This document shows positions 18,934 through 28,357 of a DNA stretch of 64,000 nucleotides, one piece after another (the first letter of the stretch is position 1; every line of letters begins with the position of its first letter). The notes below the pieces were generated by a model. It saw nothing but the letters and a program-made list of their open reading frames with translations, ran no database searches and was not told the origin of the DNA. Source of the stretch: Marinobacter sp. LV10R510-11A (GTDB taxonomy: Bacteria > Pseudomonadota > Gammaproteobacteria > Pseudomonadales > Oleiphilaceae); the NCBI RefSeq assembly GCF_900215155.1, contig NZ_LT907980.1:2790001-2854000 (forward strand), read 5' to 3'. The position numbers and the translations under genes are program-made.

Positions 18934-19491
18934 GTGATTGAACGTGAACCATCGTCGGTAGACATACTGATTGCCAGCGACCGGGTACCGGCTAATGCCC
19001 ACCCAGAACTGCTGACAGAAGACGCAATCTGGGTACTGCTGGATGACGTCAAAGATCCGGAAGTGCCCGCGATTAGCGTCGTGGAGCTCGGTATCGTGCG
19101 CACCCTGAGCTGGGATGGCAAACACCTGAGCGTGGATGTGACCCCCACCTACTCCGGCTGCCCCGCAACCGAGTTGATCGAAGAGTTGATCATTGAAGCC
19201 CTGCGAGCAGCGGGTATCCGCGATCCGCAAATCAACCGCGTGCTGACACCAGCCTGGACCACAGACTGGATAACCGAAGAAGGCCGGGAAAAACTCCGGG
19301 TATTTGGCATAGCGCCGCCCCAGGGCGGTGCTAGCAAAATGAGCCTGCTGGGCGCCGATGAAGTGATTGCCTGCCCGCTGTGTGGCAGCGAACACTCCGA
19401 GCGCATCAGCGAATTTGGCTCAACTGCCTGCAAGGCGCTTTACCGCTGCCTCGACTGCCTTGAACCCTTCGACTACTTCAAATGCATATAG
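18934..19491 (+). CDS. paaD: PaaD, Fe-S maturation factor of the epoxidase
   Basis: MIP18/DUF59-type protein needed to assemble the epoxidase metal centres. The open frame starts at a TTG (18913), but GTG at 18934 has GGGAG 8 nt upstream and is the better start, giving 185 residues. The DUF59 core is seen around LDDVKDPEVPAISVVELGIV and the CPATELIEELI segment; the C-terminus has a zinc-ribbon-like set of cysteines (CPLC and CLDC). Confidence 0.9.
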   Translation: MIEREPSSVDILIASDRVPANAHPELLTEDAIWVLLDDVKDPEVPAISVVELGIVRTLSWDGKHLSVDVTPTYSGCPATELIEELIIEALRAAGIRDPQINRVLTPAWTTDWITEEGREKLRVFGIAPPQGGASKMSLLGADEVIACPLCGSEHSERISEFGSTACKALYRCLDCLEPFDYFKCI

Positions 19492-19504
19492 AGCAGATAC
19501 GATC

Positions 19505-20581
19505 ATGAATAAATTCTACTCACTGGCCCTCAAAGAGGTCAGACCAGAAACAAGAAACGCCGTATCCCTGCACTTTGAACTGCCCGCGGATGTGGCAGAA
19601 AAATTCAAGTACAAGCAAGGTCAGCACCTGGTGGTACGCACTACGTTGGATGGTGAAGAAGTGCGCCGCACTTATTCCATTTGCAGCAGTGTGAATGACG
19701 AAGAGCTGCGTATTGCGGTTAAACTTGTGCCCGGCGGCGTATTTTCCCGTTTTGCCAATGAACAGCTGAAACCTGGCTCCACTTTGGAGGTCATGCCCCC
19801 GCAGGGCAGCTTCTCCATTGACCTGGATCCGCAGCGCGAAGGCCGTTATCTGGCGGTTGCCGCTGGCAGTGGCATTACCCCGATCCTTTCGATCATCAAA
19901 ACGACGCTCGAAACCGAACCCAAAAGCCATTTCACCCTGCTCTACGGCAACAAGGGCACCGGCAGCACCATGTTCCGCGATGAGCTGCAGGATCTGAAAA
20001 ACGAGTACATGACTCGTTTCAACCTGGTGTACATTTTCACTCGGGAAGAACAAGAGATCGATCTGTACAACGGTCGCATTGATAGCGACAAGTGCGACGA
20101 GTTGTTTAACCACGGAATCGACGTCAAGAATTTAACCGCGGCCTTCCTTTGCGGCCCTCAGGTTCTCACTGAAACGGTGCGCGAGTCACTGGTACGCCAC
20201 GGTCTAGACAAGTCGAAAACGCACTACGAGCTGTTCACACCGGTCGGAGGTGTCCCTCGGCCCCGTAAAGACCGTGTTGATGCCAAAATCGATCCGCAGG
20301 TTGTCAGCGTGGTAACCGTTAAGGCTGATGGCCGCTCCCTGTCCTTCGATTTGGTACGCGACACCAAGAGCATTCTTGACGCCGGTCTCGACGAAGGTGC
20401 CGATCTGCCTTTCTCGTGCAAAGCCGGTGTCTGCTCCACCTGTCGCGCCAAGGTGATAGAAGGCGAAGTGGAGATGGATCAGAACTTCGCCTTGGAAGAC
20501 TACGAAATCGCTGCCGGCTACGTGTTGTCCTGCCAGTGCTACCCGGTCAGTGACAAGGTTGTTCTCGACTACGACGAATAG
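19505..20581 (+). CDS. paaE: PaaE, reductase subunit of phenylacetyl-CoA epoxidase
   Basis: Feeds electrons from NADPH to PaaA. 358 residues: N-terminal FAD domain with RRTYSICSS, NAD(P)H-binding part with GSGITPILS, and C-terminal plant-type [2Fe-2S] ferredoxin domain with CKAGVCSTCRAKV plus a fourth cysteine in LSCQC. The longer open frame from 19367 runs over paaD; ATG at 19505 starts the family-typical NKFYSLALKEV. Confidence 0.94.
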   Translation: MNKFYSLALKEVRPETRNAVSLHFELPADVAEKFKYKQGQHLVVRTTLDGEEVRRTYSICSSVNDEELRIAVKLVPGGVFSRFANEQLKPGSTLEVMPPQGSFSIDLDPQREGRYLAVAAGSGITPILSIIKTTLETEPKSHFTLLYGNKGTGSTMFRDELQDLKNEYMTRFNLVYIFTREEQEIDLYNGRIDSDKCDELFNHGIDVKNLTAAFLCGPQVLTETVRESLVRHGLDKSKTHYELFTPVGGVPRPRKDRVDAKIDPQVVSVVTVKADGRSLSFDLVRDTKSILDAGLDEGADLPFSCKAGVCSTCRAKVIEGEVEMDQNFALEDYEIAAGYVLSCQCYPVSDKVVLDYDE

Positions 20582-20600
20582 TCATTTTGGAGTTTTTTAC

Positions 20601-22646
20601 ATGTCCGTTCTAAAAAGTTTTATTGCCGGGGAGTGGGTGGGTGAGCAGCCTGCAAAAGCCCTGCCTAGCGCCATCAATGGCGAAATCGTCGCGCACACCC
20701 ACGACGACACCCTGGATTTCAAGAAGGCTGTTGAATACGGCCGCACGGTCGGTGGGAATAACCTGCTGGCCATGGACTTTCAGGAACGCGCGCTTGCCCT
20801 CAAGGCCATGGCGACATACCTGCAAGAACACAAGAAAGAGCTTTATGCGATGTCGATGCATACCGGCTCCAGCAAAGCGGATAACGGCATCGATATTGAT
20901 GGCGGCTTCGGCACCATGTTCTCATACGCCAGCATGGGCCGCCGCGAGTTGCCCTCCGGCAACGTGGTACACGAAGGCCCGGTTACGCCACTTGGCAAAA
21001 ACAACCACTTCGCCGGTACTCACATTCTGGTTCCGCGCGGTGGTGTCGCTATTCATATCGACGCCTATAACTTCCCTGTGTGGGGCATGTTGGAAAAGTT
21101 TGCGCCGACCTTCCTGGCGGGCATGCCCTCCATTGTGAAGCCGGCCACGTCTACCTGCTACGTAACCGAGCTGGCGGTTCGCCTGATGCACGAATCTGGC
21201 GCCCTGCCAGAGGGCAGTCTGCAGCTGATCATCGGCAGCACCGGCGACCTGTTCGAGCACCTGGAAGAACAGGATGTGGTCACTTTTACCGGCTCAGCGA
21301 AAACCGCTCGCATGCTGCGCGTTCATCCGAACATCATCAATCGCTCCATTCCGTTCAATGCGGAAGCGGACTCACTGAACAGCGCACTTCTGGCTCCGGA
21401 TGTAACGCCGGAACACGAAGAGTTCGACCTGTTTGTGCGGGAAGTCGGCCGCGAAATGGTCGCCAAAGCGGGACAGAAATGCACCGCAATTCGCCGGGTT
21501 ATGGTGCCTAAGGATCAAGTAGACGCCGTGTGCGACAAGCTCAAAGAGCGGCTGTCGAAAATCACCACCGGCGATCCCTCGGTTGAAGGCGTGCGCATGG
21601 GTGCTCTGGCATCTATCGATCAGCTGGAAGACGTGAAGGCCAACATTCAGGAACTGTTGAAAACCAGTGAGCTGGTGTTCGGTGGCGAAGGCAACTTCAA
21701 GCCAACTGGCGAGGGCACGGATAAAGGCGCGTTCATCGAACCGCACCTGTTGGTATGTCGTAACCCAGAAAATGGCTGTGGTGCGCACGACATCGAGGCC
21801 TTTGGCCCGGTTGCCACGATCATTCCCTACAACACCCTAGACGAAGCCGTTGAGCTGGTTGCCAAGGGCCGTGGATCGCTGGTTACCACCGTAACCAGCC
21901 GCGACCCCGCTATCATTGCCAAGCTGGCACCGGCGCTGGCTGCCTACCATGGCCGCCTGCATCTGTTGGATGCGGAAGCTGCGAAAGAATCTACAGGCCA
22001 CGGCTCGCCCCTCCCCATGCTGAAACACGGTGGCCCAGGACGCGCTGGCGGCGGTGAAGAGCTCGGTGGTATTCGCGCTGTGTATCACTACCTGCAGCGC
22101 ACAGCGATTCAAGGTTCGCCCACCATGCTGGCGGCTGTAACCGGTGAGTACATTCGCGGTGCCAAGGTGATCGAAAACGATATTCACCCGTTCCGTTACC
22201 ACTTCGATGATCTGCAAATTAACCAGTCACTGCTGACCCATCGTCGCACAGTGACTGAAGCTGATCTGGTGAACTTCGGCTGCCTGTCGGGCGATCACTT
22301 CTACATGCACTTTGATGAAATCGCTGCCAAGAACAGTCAATTCGGCAAGCGCATCGCACACGGCTACTTCGTGCTGTCTGCGGCCGCTGGCCTGTTCGTT
22401 CATCCGGCCGAAGGCCCGGTACTGGCGAACTACGGCCTGGATACACTGCGTTTCATCGAGCCGGTCGCGCCGGGCGACACCATTCGCGCCCGCCTGACCT
22501 GTAAGCGCAAGATCGATCAGGGCCGCACCTCGCCAGATGGCCATCCGCAAGGTGTGGTTGTATGGGATGTTCAGGTCACCAATCAGGAAGACGATCTGGT
22601 TGCCAGCTATGACATTCTGACCTTGGTTGCTAAAAAGCCGGAGTAA
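20601..22646 (+). CDS. paaZ: PaaZ, oxepin-CoA hydrolase / 3-oxo-5,6-dehydrosuberyl-CoA semialdehyde dehydrogenase
   Basis: Bifunctional ring-opening enzyme of 681 residues. An N-terminal aldehyde dehydrogenase domain (to about residue 520; nucleophile cysteine in [10 protein letters not shown]) is fused to a C-terminal MaoC hydratase ([19 protein letters not shown] and IAHGY). Start ATG at 20601 is preceded by TTGGAG; the frame upstream of it overlaps paaE. Last gene before a strong bidirectional terminator. Confidence 0.94.
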   Translation: MSVLKSFIAGEWVGEQPAKALPSAINGEIVAHTHDDTLDFKKAVEYGRTVGGNNLLAMDFQERALALKAMATYLQEHKKELYAMSMHTGSSKADNGIDIDGGFGTMFSYASMGRRELPSGNVVHEGPVTPLGKNNHFAGTHILVPRGGVAIHIDAYNFPVWGMLEKFAPTFLAGMPSIVKPATSTCYVTELAVRLMHESGALPEGSLQLIIGSTGDLFEHLEEQDVVTFTGSAKTARMLRVHPNIINRSIPFNAEADSLNSALLAPDVTPEHEEFDLFVREVGREMVAKAGQKCTAIRRVMVPKDQVDAVCDKLKERLSKITTGDPSVEGVRMGALASIDQLEDVKANIQELLKTSELVFGGEGNFKPTGEGTDKGAFIEPHLLVCRNPENGCGAHDIEAFGPVATIIPYNTLDEAVELVAKGRGSLVTTVTSRDPAIIAKLAPALAAYHGRLHLLDAEAAKESTGHGSPLPMLKHGGPGRAGGGEELGGIRAVYHYLQRTAIQGSPTMLAAVTGEYIRGAKVIENDIHPFRYHFDDLQINQSLLTHRRTVTEADLVNFGCLSGDHFYMHFDEIAAKNSQFGKRIAHGYFVLSAAAGLFVHPAEGPVLANYGLDTLRFIEPVAPGDTIRARLTCKRKIDQGRTSPDGHPQGVVVWDVQVTNQEDDLVASYDILTLVAKKPE

Positions 22647-22659
22647 TTCCTCCGGCCAT

Positions 22660-22703
22660 AAAAAAACCGCCAGCAGCATTAATAGGCTCTGGCGGTTTTT
22701 TTT
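22660..22703. terminator. Bidirectional intrinsic terminator between paaZ and the Liv importer operon
   Basis: AAAAAAACCGCCAG (22660-22673) and CTGGCGGTTTTTTT (22689-22702) form a GC stem flanked by an A run on one side and a T run on the other, so it can end transcripts from both directions. It lies 13 nt past paaZ and just past the stop of the convergent hemerythrin-LivF gene. Confidence 0.85.
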
Positions 22704-22713
22704 GGCTGTTACG

Positions 22714-24078
22714 TCACATCCCCAGATACGCCTCACGCACTTTCTCGTTACTCAGCAGCTCACGGCCAGAGCCTTCCATTACCACTCGGCCAGTCTCCAG
22801 CACGTAACCACGATCGGCAAGCGCCAGCGCCTGGGAGGCATTTTGCTCCACCAGAAAAATGGTCATGCCTTCGTTTTTAAGCTCCTTGACGATGTTGAAG
22901 ATCTCTTCAATGATCAGCGGTGCAAGCCCCATGCTGGGCTCGTCGAGAAGCAACAGCCTGGGCTTGGCCATCAGCGCACGGCCCATTGCCAGCATTTGCT
23001 GCTGGCCGCCGGACAGTTCGCCCGCCAGGTTGCGACGCTTCTGGCGCAGTATGGGAAACTTCTCGTACATGCGCTCAATATCGTCTTCCACTTCCGGGCT
23101 GCGTCCACGGGTGTAGGCGCCCAGCAGCAGATTGTCCTCAACGCTCAGATCTTTGAACACCTGCCGGCCTTCGGGCACCTGCACAATGCCACTGGCAACC
23201 CGCTTATCCGTACTGACTTTCAGCAGGTCTTTACCCTCGAAAGTAATGCTGCCGCTGTCTGTCGGCTGCAGGCCAGAGATCGTCATCAACAGTGTTGACT
23301 TGCCCGCACCGTTGGCACCGACCAAGGAGACGATTTCACCGCTGTTGATGTGAATATCAACGCCGTGGAGCGCCTCGATCTGGCCATAGGAGGTCTTCAG
23401 GCCCTTGATGGTAAGCATTTCCTCAGTCGCGCGCTGTGCGGTCCTGCGCGGTACGTGGCGCAGCCCAAGTCCACCGAGGCGCTCAGGCGTGTAGCTCACG
23501 ATGCGATGGCGAAGTTCGCGGAATTCATCCCGCACACGCTCACCAAACAGCGGATCGTTGGATTGGTCACGGGATTCAATAATCAGGTGCCAATCGTCTT
23601 CAGTCAGAAGTTTGCGCGCTCGGGGTATGACAACGCCTTCCTCTTTTTTGATGTGCTTGCGCAAGGCCTCAGTAAACCGTGCAAGCGCGTGACTGAAGTC
23701 TTCCCGGCCTTCGGGCCAGCGCTCCATGCACACCATCAGCAAATGGCGCAGCTCGTTGATCTTTTGATCGCCAATCACGTAACCGTGCGCGAGCTTATCC
23801 AGCAACGGCTTGGTTTCCGGCGACTTTTCCCCCAGCACGCGGTAGAGCACAATCTCTTCGGGAGAGCTATGCACACGCCGGGCAAAGTGCTGAACGTAAT
23901 CGAAAATGTTATTGAACAGCGTTTCATCAGGCTGCTGTTCATTAATGTTCATGTCGTGCTGGAGCTGATCCAGCAAGTCCAGTATGCGCCACAGGGACTG
24001 ATGTTCCTGAACGATCGTGCTGATGGCTTGCAGGCTGTAGCTGTCTTCAGGCGCAACGTTGGTCGGTGTTTGTGTCAT
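22714..24078 (-). CDS. Hemerythrin-like domain fused to LivF-type ABC ATPase
   Basis: One open frame of 454 residues with two parts. Residues 15-190 look like a hemerythrin (HHE) four-helix domain: His26, the HSSPEE motif (His70, Glu74), His99 and the HIKKEEGVVIPRAR helix (His142, Glu146) are in the order of a non-haem di-iron site. Residues 221-454 are a complete LivF ATPase: Walker A GANGAGKST (254-262), LSGGQQQ signature, Walker B LLLLDEP. An internal Met221 lies where a stand-alone LivF would start, but its ribosome site (GAGG only 2 nt away) is poor, so a true fusion is favoured. Last gene of the importer operon. The domain may sense O2, NO or iron. Confidence 0.85.
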   Translation of the reverse strand: MTQTPTNVAPEDSYSLQAISTIVQEHQSLWRILDLLDQLQHDMNINEQQPDETLFNNIFDYVQHFARRVHSSPEEIVLYRVLGEKSPETKPLLDKLAHGYVIGDQKINELRHLLMVCMERWPEGREDFSHALARFTEALRKHIKKEEGVVIPRARKLLTEDDWHLIIESRDQSNDPLFGERVRDEFRELRHRIVSYTPERLGGLGLRHVPRRTAQRATEEMLTIKGLKTSYGQIEALHGVDIHINSGEIVSLVGANGAGKSTLLMTISGLQPTDSGSITFEGKDLLKVSTDKRVASGIVQVPEGRQVFKDLSVEDNLLLGAYTRGRSPEVEDDIERMYEKFPILRQKRRNLAGELSGGQQQMLAMGRALMAKPRLLLLDEPSMGLAPLIIEEIFNIVKELKNEGMTIFLVEQNASQALALADRGYVLETGRVVMEGSGRELLSNEKVREAYLGM

Positions 24079-24099
24079 TATGGTTATTCCTCGCTCCGT

Positions 24100-24858
24100 T
24101 TAACCGCCCAGATAGGCTGCGATTACATCCGGATTTGCACGAATCTGTTCCGGCGTGCCTTCCGCCAGCACGCGCCCGTAGTTAAGCACCAGCAAACGGT
24201 CGGAAATACCCATCACTAGCTTCATGTCGTGCTCGACCAGCATCACGGTGATGCCCTGTTCTGCAATCTTGCGGATCAAATCCTCCAGCGCTCTTGTCTC
24301 CACAGCGTTCAGGCCAGCGGCCGGCTCATCCAGCAAGACGACTTTCGGCTCTGCGGCCAGCGCTCGGGCAATCTCCAATCGCTTCAACGCGCCGTACGAC
24401 ATGGCAGAGGCTTCGGTATTGATGTATTCGCCACAACCGACAAACTCCATTAACTCAGCGGATTTCTCACGCGCGGCTTTTTCGCCCCGGGTGAGCGCAG
24501 GCAAACGGAACAGGGTGGTGAGCAGATTACTTTTCAGGGCCAAATGCCGGCCAAGCATCACGTTTTCGATGGCCGTCATGTTCATACAGATCTGCATCTG
24601 TTGGAACGTGCGGCACATTCCTCGCTCTGCTAGCTGGCTGGGCTCAAGCTTCGCGATGCTTTCGCCATTCACCTTCACTTCGCCACTGGTGGGCGTGTAC
24701 AGCCCCGTGATCAGATTGAACAGGGTGGTTTTGCCGGCGCCGTTGGGGCCGATAACCGAATACACTTGGCCGGCATCCACCGAGAAGCTCACGCCTTCAA
24801 CGGCGTGTACGCCACCAAAAGATTTTGACAGATTATTAACTTCTACCAGAGCGGTCAT
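24100..24858 (-). CDS. Liv-type ABC importer ATPase (LivG family), probable phenylacetate uptake
   Basis: 252-residue ATP-binding subunit: Walker A GPNGAGKTT, signature region MSYGALKRLEIARALA, Walker B VVLLDEPAAGLN, C-terminal LivG-type NYGRVLAEGTPEQIRANP. The signature has SYGALK rather than LSGGQ, as is usual in LivG. It overlaps the permease gene by 4 nt. The shared operator with the paa operons suggests an aromatic acid substrate instead of branched-chain amino acids. Confidence 0.9.
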   Translation of the reverse strand: MTALVEVNNLSKSFGGVHAVEGVSFSVDAGQVYSVIGPNGAGKTTLFNLITGLYTPTSGEVKVNGESIAKLEPSQLAERGMCRTFQQMQICMNMTAIENVMLGRHLALKSNLLTTLFRLPALTRGEKAAREKSAELMEFVGCGEYINTEASAMSYGALKRLEIARALAAEPKVVLLDEPAAGLNAVETRALEDLIRKIAEQGITVMLVEHDMKLVMGISDRLLVLNYGRVLAEGTPEQIRANPDVIAAYLGG

Positions 24859-25865
24859 GCGTCACCTCCGGCAGACTTGGAACGTCGTTTTTTTACGAAA
24901 TTAGCAGCGGTTGGCAGTAAGCCTTTGGGCATGAAGATCATGGTCAGCATCAGGATGAGGCCAAACAACACCATTTCCATTTCCTGAAAATCCGCCAGCA
25001 ATTGCGGCAGCAACTCCAGTACCACAGCACCAATGATTACCCCGATGGTCGAACCCATACCACCCAGAACCACCATGGTGATCAGCAAAATGGAAAAGTC
25101 GAAGCTGGCCACAGAAGGCGTAATAAAGCCCTGAAAGTGCGCATAAAGCCCACCCATCACACTGGCGTATACCGCTGAGATCACAAACACCAAGCTTTTG
25201 TACTTTGCGGTGTTTACACCCACCACACTGGCCGCTACTTCCGAGCCGTGCACCGAGCGCAAAGCGCGTCCAATAGGCGAATCAATCAGGTTCTGAGCCA
25301 ACCACACCGCAGCCAGAAGCACCACGACCGCAAACAGGTACCAGGCCAGGTCGCCGCCGATATCCATACCGAACAGCGAATACTGGCTGAAGGGGCTGAG
25401 CTCCCAACCAAACACATCAAACGGGGGGACAGGCATCCCGTCAGGGCCGCCTGTTATTTCCCGTTCGTTATTCAGAATAATGGCAATAATGAAGCCCACA
25501 GCCAGGGTGGCCATGGAAAGGTAATGGCCTTTCAGGCGCAGAATCGGGCGACCAACAACCCACGCGATTACGGCCACGACAACGGCGCCGACCACCAGGG
25601 CAGGAATGGCAGACCAGCCGTATGTGCTGGTCATGATGGCGCTGAAATAGGCACCTAGCCCAAAAAAGCCCGCATGGCCCAGGCTGATCTGGCCCGCAAA
25701 ACCCACCAGCAGGTTGAGGCCAACCACGGCGCCGGCAATCAACGCGATTTGAGTAGCTAGGCCATAATGAAACGGATTAGAGAGAAACAGTGGCAGAGCA
25801 AACGCCACAACGGCCAGGAACACCAAGCCTCTGAGTCGGAATTGCGAAAATCGAGCCATCATCAC
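24855..25865 (-). CDS. Liv-type ABC importer permease (LivM family)
   Basis: 336 residues with many hydrophobic helices; the motifs NLLVGFAGQISLGHAGFFGLGAY (shown only in part) and ALRSVHGSEVAASVVGVN identify LivM. It overlaps LivH and LivG by 4 nt each, so the operon is translationally coupled. Confidence 0.9.
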   Translation of the reverse strand: MMMARFSQFRLRGLVFLAVVAFALPLFLSNPFHYGLATQIALIAGAVVGLNLLVGFAGQISLGHAGFFGLGAYFSAIMTSTYGWSAIPALVVGAVVVAVIAWVVGRPILRLKGHYLSMATLAVGFIIAIILNNEREITGGPDGMPVPPFDVFGWELSPFSQYSLFGMDIGGDLAWYLFAVVVLLAAVWLAQNLIDSPIGRALRSVHGSEVAASVVGVNTAKYKSLVFVISAVYASVMGGLYAHFQGFITPSVASFDFSILLITMVVLGGMGSTIGVIIGAVVLELLPQLLADFQEMEMVLFGLILMLTMIFMPKGLLPTAANFVKKRRSKSAGGDA

Positions 25866-26737
25866 ACCCGCTCCACAACTTTGGCGCCAAACAAGCCCCG
25901 GGGCATGAAGAACAACACCAGCAGAATCATCGAGAAGGCCACTGCGTCTTTGTAGTCCGACGACAAATAGCCAGCCGCCATGGCTTCCACCACACCTAGG
26001 GCCAAGCCGCCTACAACAGCACCCGTACCGCTGCCCAGGCCGCCAATGGCTGCTGCTACAAACCCTTTCAGCCCGAGAATGATGCCTATGTCATAGGAGG
26101 TAAAGGTAATCGGCGCCACCACAATGCCGGCTATGGAACCCAACAGTGCAGACACCATAAATGCGAGCATCAGCACAACCTGGGTGCGAATACCCACCAG
26201 GCGAGCGGCATCTTTGTTCATCGACGTCGCAAGAATGGCCTTGCCCGTCAGCGTACGGGTAAAAAAGTACACCAATACCGCCACAAGAACCGCGCCAACA
26301 CCCAGCACCCAAAGGCTCTGGCTATTCAGCACAGCTCCAAAAATCTGAATTGGCTCGTTGCTGCTGAAGTTGGGCATAACGTGGTATTGCTTGCCCCACA
26401 CCAGCTGGGCCAGGCCACGAATAAAAATAGACGCACCAATGGTAATAATAATCAGCGTAACCACATCCGCGTTTTTAGCGGGTGCAATGGCTAGGCGTTG
26501 GAGAGCGATGCCCAGCAAACCTGCCAAAACCACAGCAAGTACCACAGCGAGCAGCATGGGCACACCCATGGAGGTTAAAGACACGGTCGCCATACCGCCA
26601 ATCATCAGGAACTCGCCCTGAGCAAAGTTGATCACATGGCTGGCGTTATAAATCAGGGTGAACCCCAAGGCGATCAGGGCATAGATGGCACCGATAGTGA
26701 TACCAGTAAACAGGAACTGCAGGAATTCAGAGAACAT
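25862..26737 (-). CDS. Liv-type ABC importer permease (LivH family)
   Basis: 291 residues starting MFSEFLQFLFTGITIGAIY. The open frame reaches a TTG at 26767, but ATG at 26737 gives the family-typical N-terminus. LivH motifs: YALIALGFTLIYNASHVINF, AQGEFLMIGG and GLKGFVAAAIGGLGSGTGAVVGG in part. Follows the receptor gene after a hairpin. Confidence 0.9.
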   Translation of the reverse strand: MFSEFLQFLFTGITIGAIYALIALGFTLIYNASHVINFAQGEFLMIGGMATVSLTSMGVPMLLAVVLAVVLAGLLGIALQRLAIAPAKNADVVTLIIITIGASIFIRGLAQLVWGKQYHVMPNFSSNEPIQIFGAVLNSQSLWVLGVGAVLVAVLVYFFTRTLTGKAILATSMNKDAARLVGIRTQVVLMLAFMVSALLGSIAGIVVAPITFTSYDIGIILGLKGFVAAAIGGLGSGTGAVVGGLALGVVEAMAAGYLSSDYKDAVAFSMILLVLFFMPRGLFGAKVVERV

Positions 26738-26758
26738 AATCGGGTCCGCTCGCGCAGC

Positions 26759-26792
26759 GGCGAGCAACCACCCCGAAGGGAGGCTGCTCGCC
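26759..26792 (-). repeat. Hairpin between receptor gene and permease genes
   Basis: GGCGAGCA (26759-26766) pairs with TGCTCGCC (26785-26792), with more pairing possible in the 18-nt loop. No T run follows, so it is more likely an mRNA-stabilising or processing hairpin that protects the receptor message than a full terminator. Confidence 0.5.
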
Positions 26793-26814
26793 TGTAGTAC
26801 GGATGAAAACAGGC

Positions 26815-27975
26815 TTAATTGATCAGCTTCCAGTTGCCATCCTTAACTTCGAGGATACGGAAGGAATCGGCGTTCAGGCCGTTGTGATCGTCGGCTGACA
26901 TATTGAACGTACCGGTTACGCCCACATGACCCTGAATGCTCTCAAGAGCATCGCGCACAGCTGCTTTATCTGTGCTGCCAGCTTTCTCAATGGCTTCAAC
27001 GGCCAGCATCAGGCCGTCATAGGCATAGGCACCAAAGGTAGATACCTTGGCGTCCCAGCGCGCTTCGTATTCGCTCTTGTAGGCTTCAACGATCGGCTTT
27101 TGCGGATCAGTCGCCGGCAGGGAGTCGGGCACCAGCAATGGTGACGCAGGCAACCTCAGGCCTTCTGCACTGCTACCTGCCAGATCGAGGAAGCCATCAG
27201 AGGCAACACCGTGCGACTGATAAAACGGAAGCTCTATACCCAACTGAGCATAGTTACGGGTAACAATAGCCGGACCCTGACCAAAGCCGAAGTTAAGGAC
27301 TGTCTGCACACCTTTGGCACCGCGGATATTGGTGAGCTGCGCCGTCATATCGGTATCAGAACCGCTGTAGGTTTCATCAGCAACAATCTCGATACCACCC
27401 ATTTCTTTGGCCACTGCGAGGGTTTGCTCGCGCCCCGAGCTGCCAAAGCCGCCGGTGCCGGAGATCAGGCCGATTTTCGTCAACCCTCGGGATTTCATAT
27501 CGGTCAGGATACGCTCTGCCGCCATGCGATCAGATTGCGGCGTTTTGAAAACCCACTTTTTAACCGGCGTGGTAATAACCGTTGCACCCGCCAGAGAAAT
27601 AAACGGAATTTCTGCCTGTTCAACCATCGGCACAGCCGCCATAGTGGCGCCAGTGGTACTACCGCCTACAATAATATCGACCTTGTCTGAACGGATCAGC
27701 CGGCTTGCAAAGTTGCGGGCATTGGAGGCGTTGCCTGTGTCATCGTAATGAATAAGCTCGAGTTGACGACCCAGTACGCCGCCGTCTTTATTGATTTTTT
27801 CAACATACATTTCCAGAGTTTTCAGCTCCGGATCACCCAGAAAAGAGGCTGGGCCTGTAACCGCAAGAAAGGAGCCAATACGTATAGGCTCAGCTGCCTG
27901 AACGTTCATTGCCAGCAGGCCGACGGCCGCAATGGCCGCAAACTTACTTGCACGACGCGTGATATTTTTGAACAT
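26815..27975 (-). CDS. Periplasmic receptor of a Liv-type ABC importer, probable phenylacetate or phenylalkanoate binding
   Basis: 386 residues: Sec signal peptide to about residue 27 (MNVQA-AEP), then a type I periplasmic binding fold with IRIGSFLAVTGPASFLGDPE and the GGSTTGATMAAVPMVEQ segment. First gene of the operon receptor-LivH-LivM-LivG-hemerythrin/LivF, preceded by GGGAG and by a promoter with the same operator as paaG and paaA. That link makes phenylacetate or a close relative the best guess for the ligand; the sequence alone would say only branched-chain-amino-acid-type receptor. Confidence 0.88.
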   Translation of the reverse strand: MFKNITRRASKFAAIAAVGLLAMNVQAAEPIRIGSFLAVTGPASFLGDPELKTLEMYVEKINKDGGVLGRQLELIHYDDTGNASNARNFASRLIRSDKVDIIVGGSTTGATMAAVPMVEQAEIPFISLAGATVITTPVKKWVFKTPQSDRMAAERILTDMKSRGLTKIGLISGTGGFGSSGREQTLAVAKEMGGIEIVADETYSGSDTDMTAQLTNIRGAKGVQTVLNFGFGQGPAIVTRNYAQLGIELPFYQSHGVASDGFLDLAGSSAEGLRLPASPLLVPDSLPATDPQKPIVEAYKSEYEARWDAKVSTFGAYAYDGLMLAVEAIEKAGSTDKAAVRDALESIQGHVGVTGTFNMSADDHNGLNADSFRILEVKDGNWKLIN

Positions 27976-28357
27976 TGTTTTTGTTCTCCCAAGTGTAGTC
28001 AGGGCATTTTGGTTTTAGATGCCCCAGAATTTCTGAAAACCAGAACGGCTTCTCGTGCAAAGGCTGAACTTTTCGTATCGTGTACCCCTTTGCAACGCCC
28101 TGCCTTCAGCGCAGCGCGACAGACATTAGCCTATCACCACCATTACTCGCTATCCGCCACTCTAATAATACGATACCGTTGACGGATATCAATGGAAAAT
28201 ATTGTATCACTACATCAGTGTCAACTGCGCAGCGCACTACGGCACAGAATGTATGCGGCTTTACCCGGAGGCTAGATGGGGGATAATGTGCGCGCCCGAA
28301 CGCCGTTAAGCAGGCCGGGGACGGCTTGGCGGAAAGCCTTAAAGAGATAAGAGAACC
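27976..28357. other. 382-bp divergent region between the Liv importer and paaX
   Basis: No gene supported. It contains the importer 5' leader (about 180 nt), the operator and promoter at 28165-28209, and the paaX leader. The + strand of the operator also offers a weak promoter towards paaX (TTGACG at 28179-28184, then TTGTAT at 28202-28207), which would make paaX self-regulated. Confidence 0.6.
28165..28209 (-). promoter_or_regulatory. Liv importer promoter with PaaX-type operator
   Basis: Read on the minus strand: TGATAC (28209-28204), 27 nt, GTATCG (28176-28171); -35 TTGATA (28192-28187), 16-nt spacer, -10 TATTAT (28170-28165). Arm spacing, -35 placement and spacer length are the same as at 11112 and 16718. 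It is the clearest evidence that the importer belongs to the paa regulon. Confidence 0.75.

Noticed and set aside
23200..23418. Independent LivF start at internal Met221 of the hemerythrin-LivF frame
   Set aside because: The GAGG before it is only 2 nt away, too close for good initiation, and the frame is open without break from the HHE domain; a fusion is simpler. Dual initiation cannot be fully excluded.
26815..27975. Naming the receptor livK for branched-chain amino acids
   Set aside because: Operon control by a paa-type operator argues against amino acid uptake, and receptor ligands cannot be read from the fold.
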